A stretch of 64,000 bases of DNA from M3007 sp044230315. Its GTDB lineage: Bacteria > Bacteroidota > Bacteroidia > Chitinophagales > Saprospiraceae. Positions within the stretch are counted from its first letter, which is position 1. Each line of letters starts with the position of its first letter. Both the position numbers and the translations under genes were made by a program. Positions 1 through 9,094 of this stretch are shown in pieces. Where the stretch lies: NCBI GenBank assembly GCA_044230315.1, contig JBGARJ010000020.1, positions 1-64,000 on the forward strand, given 5' to 3'. The notes below the pieces were generated by a model, which was given only the letters and a program-made list of their open reading frames with translations, was not told the origin of the DNA and ran no database searches.

Positions 1-382
1 ACCCCCGTGACAGCCGCGGATAAATTTCAAAAAAAGACCGGCAAGCCTTCGCAGTACGTAATGTGTTTCTAACGTGCGGTTTCTAAAAACAATAGTCCGG
101 TACATTTTGCTGTTGGCAAGGACGCCGACAGCGGCATTTCGTTGAAAAGCAAGCCTTAACGCCGTTGTTGGCGCTCTTCCCAACAACATGTTCCATGCTT
201 CATTTTCAACGGTTTGCAAAAACCTACCGGGCTATTCTAAAAATCTACGTGCGTATCACAAATAAGTATTTCGCGCTGCGGCGAAAACGGAAAAATTATC
301 CCCCTTAGCTGGAAAAATGGCTTTTTATCCGCGCAGGATTGCTACCCCATCAAGTCGCCCGGTGGTTATTTCCCATATTGGT
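1..382. other. 5' intergenic region upstream of the GH97 gene
   Basis: No supportable gene is seen. All frames are short and have no recognisable protein. The region holds the dispersed repeat copy at 201-234 and leads into the promoter element at 383-390. It probably contains the control region of the GH97 gene, but no operator could be identified. Confidence 0.5.
201..234. repeat. Dispersed 34-bp intergenic repeat, copy 1
   Basis: This stretch, with core AACGGTTTGCAAAAACC, matches 54458-54491 at 31 of 34 positions in the same orientation. Both copies lie outside genes, next to glycosidase genes (GH97 here, GH2 there). Its function is unknown. It could be a genome-wide intergenic repeat or a shared regulatory site. 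Confidence 0.5.
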
Positions 383-390
383 TAGATTTG
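383..390 (+). promoter_or_regulatory. Putative -7 promoter element of the GH97 gene
   Basis: TAGATTTG fits the Bacteroidota housekeeping -7 consensus TAnnTTTG and lies 30 nt before the chosen ATG, the same spacing as in other genes here. No convincing -33 TTG is seen at the usual distance. Confidence 0.45.
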
Positions 391-420
391 CTGCCTCAAG
401 CATTCACAAGGTATCCACAC

Positions 421-2529
421 ATGAAGAATTTTGTTTGTTGCGCATTGTTGCTCATCCTGATCGCGCCTCCCCTTTTACACGCCCAATCCACCCTCCGCCA
501 CCTCGCCTCCCCCGGCCGCCTGACCAGCGTCAGCGTCGGACTGAACAAAACCGGCGAGCCGTTTTATAAGATCAACTACCGCGGCAGCACGGCCGTCGAC
601 TGGTCGGCCCTCGGCCTGACCACCAAAGAATTCGACCTCAAAGACGGCTTCAAACTCGTCAGCGCCAAAAACATCACCCACGACGAGACCTGGGAACCGG
701 TCTGGGGCGAAACGGCCCATATCCGCGACCACTACAACGAGCTGGCCTACGCGCTCGAAGACAAAGCCGGCCGGCAAATGATCATCCGCTTCCGCGCCTA
801 CGACGAAGGCGTGGGCTTCCGCTACGAATTTCCGCAACAGGACGGCTTCGGCACGGTGCACGTCACCGACGAACTGACCGCCTTCCAGATGACCGGCGAC
901 CATACCGCCTGGTGGATCCCCGGCGACTACGATTCCAACGAGCACCAGTACACCACCAGCACGATCAGCGCCATCGACTGCGCCAAGTACAACAACGAGC
1001 ACGCGATCTACACCCAGCACATCGTCAAACTGAAGAACGTGCAAACGCCGCTCACTATGCGCATGGCCAACGGCTACCACATTACCATCGCCGAGGCGGC
1101 GCTGGTCGATTTCGCAGCCATGCACCTGGAAACCGACGTGCAACACCTCAAATTCAAGGCCTTCCTTATCCCTTCGGCCGACTCGACGGTGCGCTCCATC
1201 AATACCGCGCCGTTCCATACCCCCTGGCGTGCCGTGCTGCTGAGCAAAGACGCCGCAGGCATCCTGACGTCGCGCCTGATCCTCAACCTCAACGAGCCCT
1301 GCAAACTGCCCGACGTGTCGTGGATCAAACCGCAGAAGTTCGTCGGCGTGTGGTGGGAAATGCACGTCGGCAAAAGCACCTGGGACTACGCCGGCAGCCA
1401 GGACGCGGGTTCCGCACAGGGCCTCAAACCCACGGGCCGCCACGGCGCCACCACCGAAAACACCAAGCGCTACATCGACTTCGCCGCCAAATACGGCTTC
1501 GACGGGGTGCTGGTGGAAGGCTGGAACGTCGGCTGGGAAAACTGGTTCGGCCACTGGAAAGACGAAGTGTTCGATTTCGCCAAACCCTACCCCGACTACG
1601 ACATCGAGGAACTGAGCCGCTACGCCAAATCGAAAGGCGTGCGGATCATCGCCCACCACGAAACCTCCTCGGCCGTGCCCAGCTACGAGCGCCAGATGGA
1701 CGACGCCTACGCATTCATGAACAAATACGGCATGAACACCGTGAAAACGGGCTACGTGGGCAAGATCATCCCCCGCGGCGAGTGGCACGACGGCCAGTGG
1801 ATGGTCAACCACTACGTGCGCGTGGCCGAACGCACCGCCAAATACCACATCATGGTCGACATGCACGAGCCCGTGCGCCCCAGCGGCCTGCAGCGCACGT
1901 ACCCCAACTGGATGGCCTGCGAGGCAGCCCGCGGCCAGGAATTCAACGCCTGGAGCCTCGGCAACCCGCCCGAACACGAGTGCATCCTGCCCTTTACCCG
2001 CATCCTCGGTGGACCGATGGACTACACGCCCGGCGTGTTCGAGGTGCGGATGAACACCTACGATCCCAAAAAGACCGAAGTGGTGCACACCACGGTAGCC
2101 AAACAACTGGCGCTATACGTCACGCTCTACTCGCCCCTGCAAATGGCCGCCGACCTGCCCGAAAACTATGAAAAACGGCTGGATGTGTTCCAGTTCATCC
2201 GCGACGTGCCGGTGGACTGGGACGACACCCGCGTGCTCAACGCCGCCGTGGGCGACTACATCACCATGGCCCGCAAGCAAAAAGGCAAGCCCAACTGGTT
2301 CCTCGGCAGTATCACCGACGAGCAGGCGCGTACCTTCAACGTGAAACTGGATTTCCTGACCGCCGGCAAAACCTACCAGGCCACCATTTACGCCGACGGC
2401 CCCGACGCCGACTGGGAGAAAAATCCCTACCCGGTCAGCATCAGCCGCCGGACGCTGCGCAAGGGCGACACCCTGCAGATCAAACTGGCCGCAGGAGGCG
2501 GTTGCGCGGTATCGCTGATGGAGCAGTAA
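421..2529 (+). CDS. GH97 glycoside hydrolase, SusB-like inverting alpha-glucosidase
   Basis: A 702-aa periplasmic or secreted glycosidase expected to release glucose from the non-reducing end of alpha-glucans. Residues 1-22 form a signal peptide (MKNF start, hydrophobic core, then LLHAQS). An N-terminal beta-sandwich of about 270 residues precedes the TIM barrel. Glutamates E414 (HHETS), E483 (MHEPVRP), E501 and E507 (CEAARGQE) have exactly the spacing of E439, E508, E526 and E532 of Bacteroides SusB, the catalytic and calcium ligands of the inverting subgroup. This argues against the retaining alpha-galactosidase subgroup, which uses an Asp nucleophile. The ATG at 421 was chosen over an in-frame ATG at 388 because it begins the signal peptide and lies 30 nt after a -7 element. 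No SusC/SusD pair is adjacent. Confidence 0.93.
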   Translation: MKNFVCCALLLILIAPPLLHAQSTLRHLASPGRLTSVSVGLNKTGEPFYKINYRGSTAVDWSALGLTTKEFDLKDGFKLVSAKNITHDETWEPVWGETAHIRDHYNELAYALEDKAGRQMIIRFRAYDEGVGFRYEFPQQDGFGTVHVTDELTAFQMTGDHTAWWIPGDYDSNEHQYTTSTISAIDCAKYNNEHAIYTQHIVKLKNVQTPLTMRMANGYHITIAEAALVDFAAMHLETDVQHLKFKAFLIPSADSTVRSINTAPFHTPWRAVLLSKDAAGILTSRLILNLNEPCKLPDVSWIKPQKFVGVWWEMHVGKSTWDYAGSQDAGSAQGLKPTGRHGATTENTKRYIDFAAKYGFDGVLVEGWNVGWENWFGHWKDEVFDFAKPYPDYDIEELSRYAKSKGVRIIAHHETSSAVPSYERQMDDAYAFMNKYGMNTVKTGYVGKIIPRGEWHDGQWMVNHYVRVAERTAKYHIMVDMHEPVRPSGLQRTYPNWMACEAARGQEFNAWSLGNPPEHECILPFTRILGGPMDYTPGVFEVRMNTYDPKKTEVVHTTVAKQLALYVTLYSPLQMAADLPENYEKRLDVFQFIRDVPVDWDDTRVLNAAVGDYITMARKQKGKPNWFLGSITDEQARTFNVKLDFLTAGKTYQATIYADGPDADWEKNPYPVSISRRTLRKGDTLQIKLAAGGGCAVSLMEQ

Positions 2530-2540
2530 AAACCTGCCGG

Positions 2541-3359
2541 TCAGTTCCGGACTTCGTACACCTGGAACAGCACCTTGGAAATCAGCAATTGCCGGAGCAC
2601 CTCCGGCAGTTGCTGGTAATACACGGGGAGCGTTATCTTGCGTTTTTCTTTGGCTATAAGCGGGCCCGAACGCTCCATGAGCAGGGCCGTGCCCTGGTCT
2701 TCCGGATCAACGGCCTGTACGAAATACAATTTTTCGTCCTTCCCGTAGATCAGCACCACCAGGTTGAAATGCGGCGCCATTACGTCCAGCGGATTTTCCA
2801 CCGTGCCGGAGGCCTGAAAGACCGTTTCGATGTTCTTCTTGGGGTTAAGGGTGTCCGGATAGGAAATACGGACGCCGCCGGTTTCATAACAGATCAAAAT
2901 AGGCCCGGGCGACTGCTCCAGACCGCCGGCCCCGCTCAACCGGCAGCCCGCGGGGGTTCCGGAGATTTGGGTCAGCGGCGCCGAAAAAAACATCGAGCTG
3001 GCGCCCAGCGGGGGTACGGCATCGGCCATAGCCCGCACAACGGCGCCGGACGTGTCGCCATTAATAGCCAGTACCTTTCCGGCTTCATCGAGCAGTTGCA
3101 CCCGTACCCAAATGCGTTGCCAGGTCAGCGCTTTGCTGTCGACAATAGCCGCCACGCAGTACATGCCATTGCTGGAATAGGCATTCTGGTCGCGAAACCC
3201 GACGCTTATCGTATCGGCATTCGGCGGCAGGGCATATTTTGAAAGGCCGGCGTCGGCCTGTTTCTGGTCGGCCGGCACGGTTGCCGGGTTGTTGCAGGAT
3301 GCATCGAAAAGGCCAACCGAAACGGCCGTGGATAACATCAGTAATACAAAATATCGCAT
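2541..3359 (-). CDS. Hypothetical secreted protein or lipoprotein
   Basis: A 272-aa protein I do not recognise. The start at 3359 (MRYFVLLML) gives a clean signal sequence ending at Cys22 in FDASC, an imperfect lipobox, so lipoprotein status is only likely. The upstream in-frame extension is not signal-like and was left out. The mature part is rich in beta-strand-like segments without a known motif. It is convergent with the GH97 gene (11 bp between stop codons) and divergent from pth. Exported location is the only supportable inference. Confidence 0.6.
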   Translation of the reverse strand: MRYFVLLMLSTAVSVGLFDASCNNPATVPADQKQADAGLSKYALPPNADTISVGFRDQNAYSSNGMYCVAAIVDSKALTWQRIWVRVQLLDEAGKVLAINGDTSGAVVRAMADAVPPLGASSMFFSAPLTQISGTPAGCRLSGAGGLEQSPGPILICYETGGVRISYPDTLNPKKNIETVFQASGTVENPLDVMAPHFNLVVLIYGKDEKLYFVQAVDPEDQGTALLMERSGPLIAKEKRKITLPVYYQQLPEVLRQLLISKVLFQVYEVRN

Positions 3360-3535
3360 ACGAGGAAAATGTGTAAACAGCGTTTTTACCCGGCTTAGAA
3401 CATGTGCTGAACCAGGGCTTGAAAAGAGCGGGCAAAGTTCTGGAAAAAGCGAGAGCTGTTTCAGTATTTCGGCAGGCTTTCCGTTCGCATGGTCCTTCGA
3501 TTTTTGAACCCTGGCGGAAAATTCGGGGAGGCCCT

Positions 3536-3543
3536 TACCTTTG
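3536..3543 (+). promoter_or_regulatory. Putative -7 promoter element of pth
   Basis: TACCTTTG is an exact match to TAnnTTTG, 27 nt before the pth ATG. The identical octamer stands before yicC and rpmI at similar distances. Confidence 0.55.
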
Positions 3544-3570
3544 CGCCACATTTGCACCGCATTTTTTGCC

Positions 3571-4131
3571 ATGAAATATCTGATTACCGGCTTGGGCAAC
3601 ATCGGGCACGAATACCGGGACACCCGGCACAACATCGGTTTCGAGGCCGTCGATTTTCTGTGCCGCCAACTGGAAGGCGCCTGGCGTGACGATCACCACG
3701 GTGAACTGGCCGAAGTGAAGTACAAAGGGCGCACCCTGATCCTGCTCAAACCCAACACGTATATGAACCTGAGCGGCAAAGCCGTCCGCTATTGGATGCA
3801 AAAAGAAAAGATCGCCCAGGAAAATTGCCTGGTCGTGTGCGACGACCTTAACCTGGATTTTGGCAAACAGCGCCTGCGCGCGAAGGGGTCGGACGGCGGA
3901 CACAACGGCTTGCGCAGCATCCAGGAAGTACTGGGCACCGACGCCTATCCGCGCCTGCGCATCGGCATCGGCAACAATTTTGCCAAAGGCCGCCAGGTCA
4001 ACTATGTGCTCGGCAAATGGAGCAACGACGAGGCCGCCGAGCTCCCCATCCTGCTCGAAAAAATTGCCGAAACCATCAAGGCCTTTGCCACCATCGGCAT
4101 CGAACGCGCCATGAACGTGGCCGCGAAGTAA
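3571..4131 (+). CDS. pth: Peptidyl-tRNA hydrolase
   Basis: A 186-aa cytosolic enzyme that cleaves the ester bond of peptidyl-tRNAs dropped from ribosomes and so recycles tRNA. The family signatures are all present: GLGNIG near the N-terminus, the catalytic His in DTRHNIGFE, the substrate-binding Asn in NTYMNLSG, CDDLNLDFG with the catalytic Asp, and GGHNGL. Its length is normal for bacterial Pth. The ATG at 3571 starts directly at the first beta-strand (MKYLITGLGN). An in-frame ATG ten codons upstream would overlap the promoter element and adds non-homologous residues. No Shine-Dalgarno sequence precedes it. It is convergent with the glycosyltransferase gene downstream. Confidence 0.97.
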   Translation: MKYLITGLGNIGHEYRDTRHNIGFEAVDFLCRQLEGAWRDDHHGELAEVKYKGRTLILLKPNTYMNLSGKAVRYWMQKEKIAQENCLVVCDDLNLDFGKQRLRAKGSDGGHNGLRSIQEVLGTDAYPRLRIGIGNNFAKGRQVNYVLGKWSNDEAAELPILLEKIAETIKAFATIGIERAMNVAAK

Positions 4132-4201
4132 GCGCGCAGGTAAATTTCGGCGCCGGGCGGCAAAGCGGCCCGTACGGCTTTTCAACAGGGTGCAGCCGGC
4201 G

Positions 4202-5272
4202 CTATGGCCCGACTTCCTCTTCCAGCCATTTTTTTAAAACAGGCTCGAAAGCGTCGGTCTGAAAGGTCCCGACCCGCAGGCCCGAAGTGCGGCTGAGCTG
4301 GCGGATGCCGGCGTCGAGGTCGATATCGTCCTGTCGCTGGGTAATGAACAGGTGTTGTTGCGCCAGCAGATCGGCCAGGTATTCCTGTTCGGTTTGGCCG
4401 GGGGTGGGCACCAGGATCGCTTTCTTTCCCAATCCGGCCAAATCCATGATGCTGCTATACCCCGAACGGGTAACGATCACCTTGCTGGCCATCAGCACAT
4501 CGTTGAGTTCCCTGGAGGTCAGGTAAGACACCACTTCCACATTATCGGCGGCGTAGTAGTGTTTCCGGGTTTGGGTTTGGCCCTGCACCAGGATGAACTT
4601 GTGCGGCATGGAAATGGCCTGTTCGAGCAAGCGCTGTTCGAGCAGGCTGCGCTGCGGTTCCGGCCCCGACAATACTACGGCGACGTCGTATTCCGGCTCG
4701 CGTTCGTAGGCGTGCATCCGGGTCAGGATACCGACGTACTGCGTATGCGGGTGCACCGGCGTGCCATGGGAGAGTTCGCCCGACAGCCCGGGCGCTTCCG
4801 CTACATCGGGCGCCCACAGACCGTCAAACTTCCCGAAGGCCAGGCGGAGCGCCTGGTTGGCCGGCCAGGCCAGGCCAAATCCGCGCACCCGGAGGTGCAA
4901 CTGGTGGCTGAGCATCACGCTGTTGGCGCGGGTGCTGAAACACCCGTAGCGGTTGTCGGAAAGGATCCCGTGGATGCCGTGCGCACGTACCAGGCGTTCG
5001 GTTTCCCACTGCTCGCTGCGCACCGCCCAGAAAATGCGCGGCAGTTGGCGGCCGATGTTCCAGACCATATTGGCTGTTTGGTAGCGGATGCGGTACGAGG
5101 GCAATTCGAAAGCCGGCAAGTGGGGGAATTCGGCTTTTAGCAAGTGCAGCGCCACACCATCGGACGCCAGCAACACCTCTGTACCGAGGCGTTCCAGCGC
5201 CTGAATGAGGGGAATACACCGGGTAACGTGACCGAGGCCCCAGTTCAATGGTGCGACAAGAATGCGTTTCAA
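4202..5272 (-). CDS. MurG-like (GT28/MJ1255-type) glycosyltransferase
   Basis: A 356-aa GT-B fold protein. It begins MKRILVAPLNWGLGHVTRC, the glycine-rich acceptor-side loop of MurG-like glycosyltransferases, and has a C-terminal nucleotide-sugar half with SRELNDVLMASKVIVTRSGYSS and a PTPGQTEQEYLADLL segment typical of the donor site. It probably transfers a sugar from a nucleotide donor to a lipid or cell-envelope acceptor at the inner membrane. The substrate cannot be told. It is not murG itself: no mur/dcw neighbours are present, and it looks closer to the MJ1255-type conserved family. It is transcribed alone, convergent with pth. Confidence 0.8.
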   Translation of the reverse strand: MKRILVAPLNWGLGHVTRCIPLIQALERLGTEVLLASDGVALHLLKAEFPHLPAFELPSYRIRYQTANMVWNIGRQLPRIFWAVRSEQWETERLVRAHGIHGILSDNRYGCFSTRANSVMLSHQLHLRVRGFGLAWPANQALRLAFGKFDGLWAPDVAEAPGLSGELSHGTPVHPHTQYVGILTRMHAYEREPEYDVAVVLSGPEPQRSLLEQRLLEQAISMPHKFILVQGQTQTRKHYYAADNVEVVSYLTSRELNDVLMASKVIVTRSGYSSIMDLAGLGKKAILVPTPGQTEQEYLADLLAQQHLFITQRQDDIDLDAGIRQLSRTSGLRVGTFQTDAFEPVLKKWLEEEVGP

Positions 5273-5377
5273 AACCTGAAGTTGCTCAATTGGGTTAGGA
5301 GGGCGGCATTAAAATTTTCTGCGAAGTCGGGCGTTTTGGCTACATTCGCCTTTGTAAAAGTAAACAGGATTTCGGCT

Positions 5378-5488
5378 ATGAAAAAAATAAATTGGTGGCG
5401 CATCGCTTTTCTCTTGATCGTATTTGGCATGGTAATTCTGGAGAGTTGCCGGCTCTTTAAACCCAAATGCGACTGCCCGCATTTTTAA
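5378..5488 (+). CDS. Small 36-aa lipoprotein-like peptide
   Basis: A 36-codon gene starting MKKINWWRIAFLL. It has a hydrophobic signal and a candidate lipobox Cys24 (ILESC), followed by a very short tail with KPKCDCPHF. The Lys-rich start, single hydrophobic segment and Cys-Asp-Cys-Pro tail resemble tiny membrane-anchored peptides seen in Bacteroidota. The tail leaves only 12 residues after the anchor. It is divergent from the glycosyltransferase gene and ahead of the pyruvate-kinase-like gene. No function can be assigned. Confidence 0.55.
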   Translation: MKKINWWRIAFLLIVFGMVILESCRLFKPKCDCPHF

Positions 5489-5623
5489 ACGCGACGTAAT
5501 TCCTGCCGCCGCCAACGGGCCTTTTCCTTTTATACCGGTCATTTCCTATTGATCAAAGTCACCGCCTTGCATGCGCCGGCCTCATTGGCGCAGGCGGGTG
5601 TCAGGTCTACTTTCGCTGCACTT

Positions 5624-7177
5624 ATGCGCGAACTGCTTTCCCATCTAAAAATGGCGCTGGAGCAAATCCGGCAAAATATGCGCGCTGCTGAGCTGGAGCA
5701 GGCGCAATATGTCAACCGCGTTCACCCGCGGCAGGCATCCAGCGCCGTCAACCTGCTGCATTACCTGGCCTTGCGCTGCGAGGATCTGCGCGACTTGCAG
5801 GACGATATGCACAACGCCGGACTTTCGTCGCTGGCCAGTTCTGAAAGCCATGCCTTGCGGCAGGTGCAGGCTGTCCTCCAGCGCCTGGGCGTCGACATCC
5901 CCGAAGACGAGATCGCCCCCTGCGATTACCCTGCCGCCACCCGCCTGCTGCATCAGCGGGCCGCCACGTTGTTTGGCCCCAAGGTAAACCCCTACATCCC
6001 CCACCTGATGGTCACCCTCGATACGTCGATGGCCGACGATTATGCGGCGGTGAAGGCCCTGGTACAGGCCGGCATGAATCTGGCGCGGGTCAATTGCGCG
6101 CACGACGGACCCGATCTGTGGCAGCGCATGGTTGCCAATGTGCATAAAGCCTCCCGGGCGACCGGACACCCCTGCAAAATTTACCTTGATCTGGCGGGTC
6201 CTAAAATACGATCCACGCTGTTGGGAAAAGGCAGTAAAAAAGGCCGCTTGAAGTTGAAGGAAAAAGAGTGTTTCTGGTTGGCCGAACCAGGCGCCGACAT
6301 CGACAAACGCAAGAAAGTGGTGGGCTGCACACTCCCAGGCGTGGTAAAGGACTTGCGGCCGGGCGACCGGGTATTGTTTGACGACGGGCTCCTGGAGGCC
6401 ATTGTTAAAACGACCGACGGTATGCAAGCCGAGTTGTGCCTGAGTCGGGCCTCGGGCCCCAAACCCCGATTAAAGCCGGAAAAAGGCATCAATTTTCCGG
6501 ATACGGAGCTGTCGGTGCGATGCCTGACGGAGTTCGACAAATCGGTGATCCCTTTTGCGCGCGCCAATGCCGACCTGATCGGCTTTTCGTTTGTCCGCCA
6601 ACCGGAAGAAGTGGCTGAACTGCAGGCGTTGCTCCGCCCCGACGACGGCCGGACCCTCCCGATCGTATTAAAGATCGAAACCTTCGAAGCCGTGCAAAAC
6701 CTGCCGGCGCTGTTGTTGCAGGGCATGGCCGAACCGGCCTTTGGGGTGATGATCGCGCGCGGCGATCTGGCCGTGGAAATCGGGTTCGAACGCCTGAGCG
6801 AGATCCAGGAAGAGATCCTCTGGATTTGCGAAGCGGCCCATGTCCCGGTAATTTGGGCCACCCAGGTACTGGAGACGCTAAACAAAAGCGGCATCGCCAC
6901 CCGTTCGGAGGTGACCGATGCCGTTCTTGCCGCACACGCCGAGTGCGTGATGCTGAACAAAGGGAAACACCTGCTGGCCGTGCTGGCTACGCTGCGCGAT
7001 ATTCTGCACCGGAGCGGCGGCCACCACCTGAAAAAACGGTATGTCTTCCGGCCGCTGAACATTGCCGAGCGTTTTTTGCAAAAACAACAGGCGGTGCCTG
7101 CCCTGCCCGGCAACGACCCACAGGTCAGTTCAAACGGATCTCGTCGTCGTTCCCCTCGTAAAAGCGGTACTCCGTGA
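5624..7177 (+). CDS. Pyruvate-kinase-like protein with helical N-terminal domain and no C-terminal domain
   Basis: A 517-aa protein. Residues 1 to about 115 are helical, with segments NLLHYLALR, DLRDLQ and GLSSLASSE characteristic of a bacterial PK-like subgroup. The rest is a pyruvate kinase barrel with B domain: MNLARVNCAHDG, LDLAGPKIR, K350 and E352 (LKIETFE), D381 (RGDLAVEI) and T413 (WATQVLE). The Ser of the usual NFSHG loop is Ala here. The regulatory C-terminal domain of classical pyruvate kinases is absent. The chain ends soon after the barrel. The metal and phosphate residues suggest enolpyruvyl/phosphoryl chemistry is possible, but the natural reaction is uncertain. ATG 5624 was preferred to an upstream TTG at 5549. 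The 3' end overlaps the convergent rng gene by 53 bp. Confidence 0.82.
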   Translation: MRELLSHLKMALEQIRQNMRAAELEQAQYVNRVHPRQASSAVNLLHYLALRCEDLRDLQDDMHNAGLSSLASSESHALRQVQAVLQRLGVDIPEDEIAPCDYPAATRLLHQRAATLFGPKVNPYIPHLMVTLDTSMADDYAAVKALVQAGMNLARVNCAHDGPDLWQRMVANVHKASRATGHPCKIYLDLAGPKIRSTLLGKGSKKGRLKLKEKECFWLAEPGADIDKRKKVVGCTLPGVVKDLRPGDRVLFDDGLLEAIVKTTDGMQAELCLSRASGPKPRLKPEKGINFPDTELSVRCLTEFDKSVIPFARANADLIGFSFVRQPEEVAELQALLRPDDGRTLPIVLKIETFEAVQNLPALLLQGMAEPAFGVMIARGDLAVEIGFERLSEIQEEILWICEAAHVPVIWATQVLETLNKSGIATRSEVTDAVLAAHAECVMLNKGKHLLAVLATLRDILHRSGGHHLKKRYVFRPLNIAERFLQKQQAVPALPGNDPQVSSNGSRRRSPRKSGTP

Positions 7178-8735
7178 GCTGGTAGTCGGAATGGGGCAGT
7201 ATGCGCACCCATTTGTTGTATTTCCAGAACCAGCGCATTTGAATGCTGTTCCAGCCCTTGCGGAGGTACGCGTCCACGTAAGGGTGCACGCGCAGGTAGA
7301 GCGGCGCCTTGGGTCTTGACTGCATGACGAACTCCAGGTCGCGTTCGATATCGTCGGTCAGCAGGATGGTGGCATTCACTTTGCCGGTGCCGCCGCAGGT
7401 TGGGCACACTTCCGCCGTGTCGACGGCCACTTCGGGCCGGGCGCGTTCGCGGGTAATCTGCATCAACCCAAATTTCGACAAGGGGAGGATGGTGTGTTGC
7501 GAGCGGTCCTTGCGCATGTACTCTTCCATCGACTTGAACAGCTGGCGTTTGTGGTCGGCATTTTTCATGTCGATAAAGTCCACAATGATCAGCCCGCCGA
7601 TGTCGCGCAGGCGGATCTGCCGGGCCGTTTCTTCGGCTGCCTCCAGGTTTACTTTCAGGATGGTCTGATCGACATCGCCGGTGGTCATTTTGTGGCCGCT
7701 GTTGACATCGATCACGTGCATGGCCTCCGTTTTTTCGATGACTACGTAGGCGCCGCTGGGCATCGTGGCGGTTTTGCCAAACGAGGCTTTGATCTGCCGG
7801 GTCACGCCGTACTGGTCAAAAATAGGCTTGTTGCTGTTGTACAACTGAACGATCCCGACCTGGTCGGGGCTGATGGTCTGGAGGTAGGTTTTAATATCGG
7901 CGTACAAATCTTTTTCGTTGACCACGATCCGCGCGAAGGAGTCGGTGAGCAAATCGCGCAACACGCTGGCGGGCTTGTCCAATTCGCTCAGGAGTTTGGC
8001 CGGCGGGATCACGGTGCGGAGCTGGCGGTAGATATCTTCCCATTTGCCCAGCAAGTGCATGAGCTCTTCGTGGAGTTCCTGCACTTTTTTGCCCTCGGCG
8101 GCGGTCCGGATGATGATGCCGAAGTTTTTGGGCCGGATGCTTTCGGCCAGGGTGTGCAGCCGTTTGCGTTCTTCGTTGCTGGCGATCTTTTTAGACACCG
8201 TCACCGTATCCGAGAAGGGCGACAACACCATGTACCGCCCAGGCAGGTTCAGTTCGCACGACAGGCGCGGGCCTTTCGTCGAGATCGGCTCTTTCAGGAT
8301 CTGCACCAGCACCGGGTAGCGCTTGTTCAGCACCACGTCTACCTTGCCCGTTTTGACAATTTCTTCTTCGTACTTGAAATTGTCGAGTTTGTGGGTGTTG
8401 ATGCTGCCGTTCATCACGCCGTTGGTCCATTTGACGAGGGAGCGCAATTTCGGGCCGAGGTCGGTGTAATGCAGGAAGGCGTCCTTCCGGTGGCCGATGT
8501 CGATAAATGCCGCGTTGAGGCCGGGCATCATTTTACGGATCTTACCAATGAGGATATCGCCAACGGTAAAATTGTTATTGGTTTTCTGATGGTGGAGTTC
8601 GACCAGTTTGTCGTTTTCCAGCAACGCCATCTCCACGCCCGTGGCAGTGGCATTGATAATGAGTTCTTTTTCCACGATGGATGATGTGGTTTTCGACAGG
8701 CCCGGCGCCCGGAGACGGAAGAGGGTTGGGTACAT
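7125..8735 (-). CDS. rng: Ribonuclease G/E family endoribonuclease
   Basis: A 536-aa single-strand-specific endoribonuclease for rRNA processing and RNA decay. The ELIINATATG start of the family is followed by an S1-like RNA-binding region with FTVGDILIGKI and FIDIGHRKDAFLH. The Mg-binding Asp pair is D343 (VIDVNSGH) and D386 (IIVDFIDM), 43 residues apart as in E. coli RNase E (303/346), and CPTCGGTG is the Zn-link. It lacks the long C-terminal degradosome scaffold, so it is RNase G sized. The start is uncertain: ATG 8735 is used here, but a GTG at 8675 would begin right at the conserved ELIIN region. Downstream on the minus strand of HU, the TPR gene and the mini ribosomal protein, a recurrent Bacteroidota neighbourhood. 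Confidence 0.95.
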   Translation of the reverse strand: MYPTLFRLRAPGLSKTTSSIVEKELIINATATGVEMALLENDKLVELHHQKTNNNFTVGDILIGKIRKMMPGLNAAFIDIGHRKDAFLHYTDLGPKLRSLVKWTNGVMNGSINTHKLDNFKYEEEIVKTGKVDVVLNKRYPVLVQILKEPISTKGPRLSCELNLPGRYMVLSPFSDTVTVSKKIASNEERKRLHTLAESIRPKNFGIIIRTAAEGKKVQELHEELMHLLGKWEDIYRQLRTVIPPAKLLSELDKPASVLRDLLTDSFARIVVNEKDLYADIKTYLQTISPDQVGIVQLYNSNKPIFDQYGVTRQIKASFGKTATMPSGAYVVIEKTEAMHVIDVNSGHKMTTGDVDQTILKVNLEAAEETARQIRLRDIGGLIIVDFIDMKNADHKRQLFKSMEEYMRKDRSQHTILPLSKFGLMQITRERARPEVAVDTAEVCPTCGGTGKVNATILLTDDIERDLEFVMQSRPKAPLYLRVHPYVDAYLRKGWNSIQMRWFWKYNKWVRILPHSDYQLTEYRFYEGNDDEIRLN

Positions 8736-9094
8736 AAACGCCCCTGGCCCTCCGGCTACCGGAATCGGTGCGGGCGTCAAAAAGAACCGTCGAAACGGTA
8801 AGCAGGCAGCCGTCAGAAAAGCGGCGACAGCACAAAAGGATTGGCAAGGAGGCACTCGGTTTTGTTACAGTGCAGGGCAAAAACAGCGCTGGGCTGAAAG
8901 ATTCCTTTGGTTTGCGGAGCGGATAAATGGCTTGCCAATGTTGGTACGCTGCCTGGTAAAAGAGGACCCCGGGGGTCCGTTGACGGGCAGGCGGTCGCTT
9001 CGGTAAAAGAAAATAACAGGGGCTGGAATAAGGCTGTAGTAGCGCCTTGTTATGTTCTTTTCAAGGAGAAGCGCGCCTGCACCGTCAAAATAAG
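8736..9094. other. Intergenic region between rng and the mini ribosomal protein gene
   Basis: No supportable gene is seen. A Ser/Cys-rich reading frame on the plus strand is antisense to the mini ribosomal protein gene and has no protein character. The region presumably carries the rng promoter and leader. No exact TAnnTTTG element was identified. Confidence 0.4.

Noticed and set aside
475..2106. Long open frame antisense to the GH97 gene
   Set aside because: It arises from third-position GC bias, has a biased His/Val/Gly composition and no motif, and the opposite strand is a clear SusB-like enzyme. The same reasoning removed long antisense frames over rng (7494-8684), the TPR/transglutaminase-like gene (32422-33621), the hydrolase (23375-25147), the adhesin (42284-43789), the GH2 gene (55561-56730) and the tail-fibre-like gene (61168-62262).
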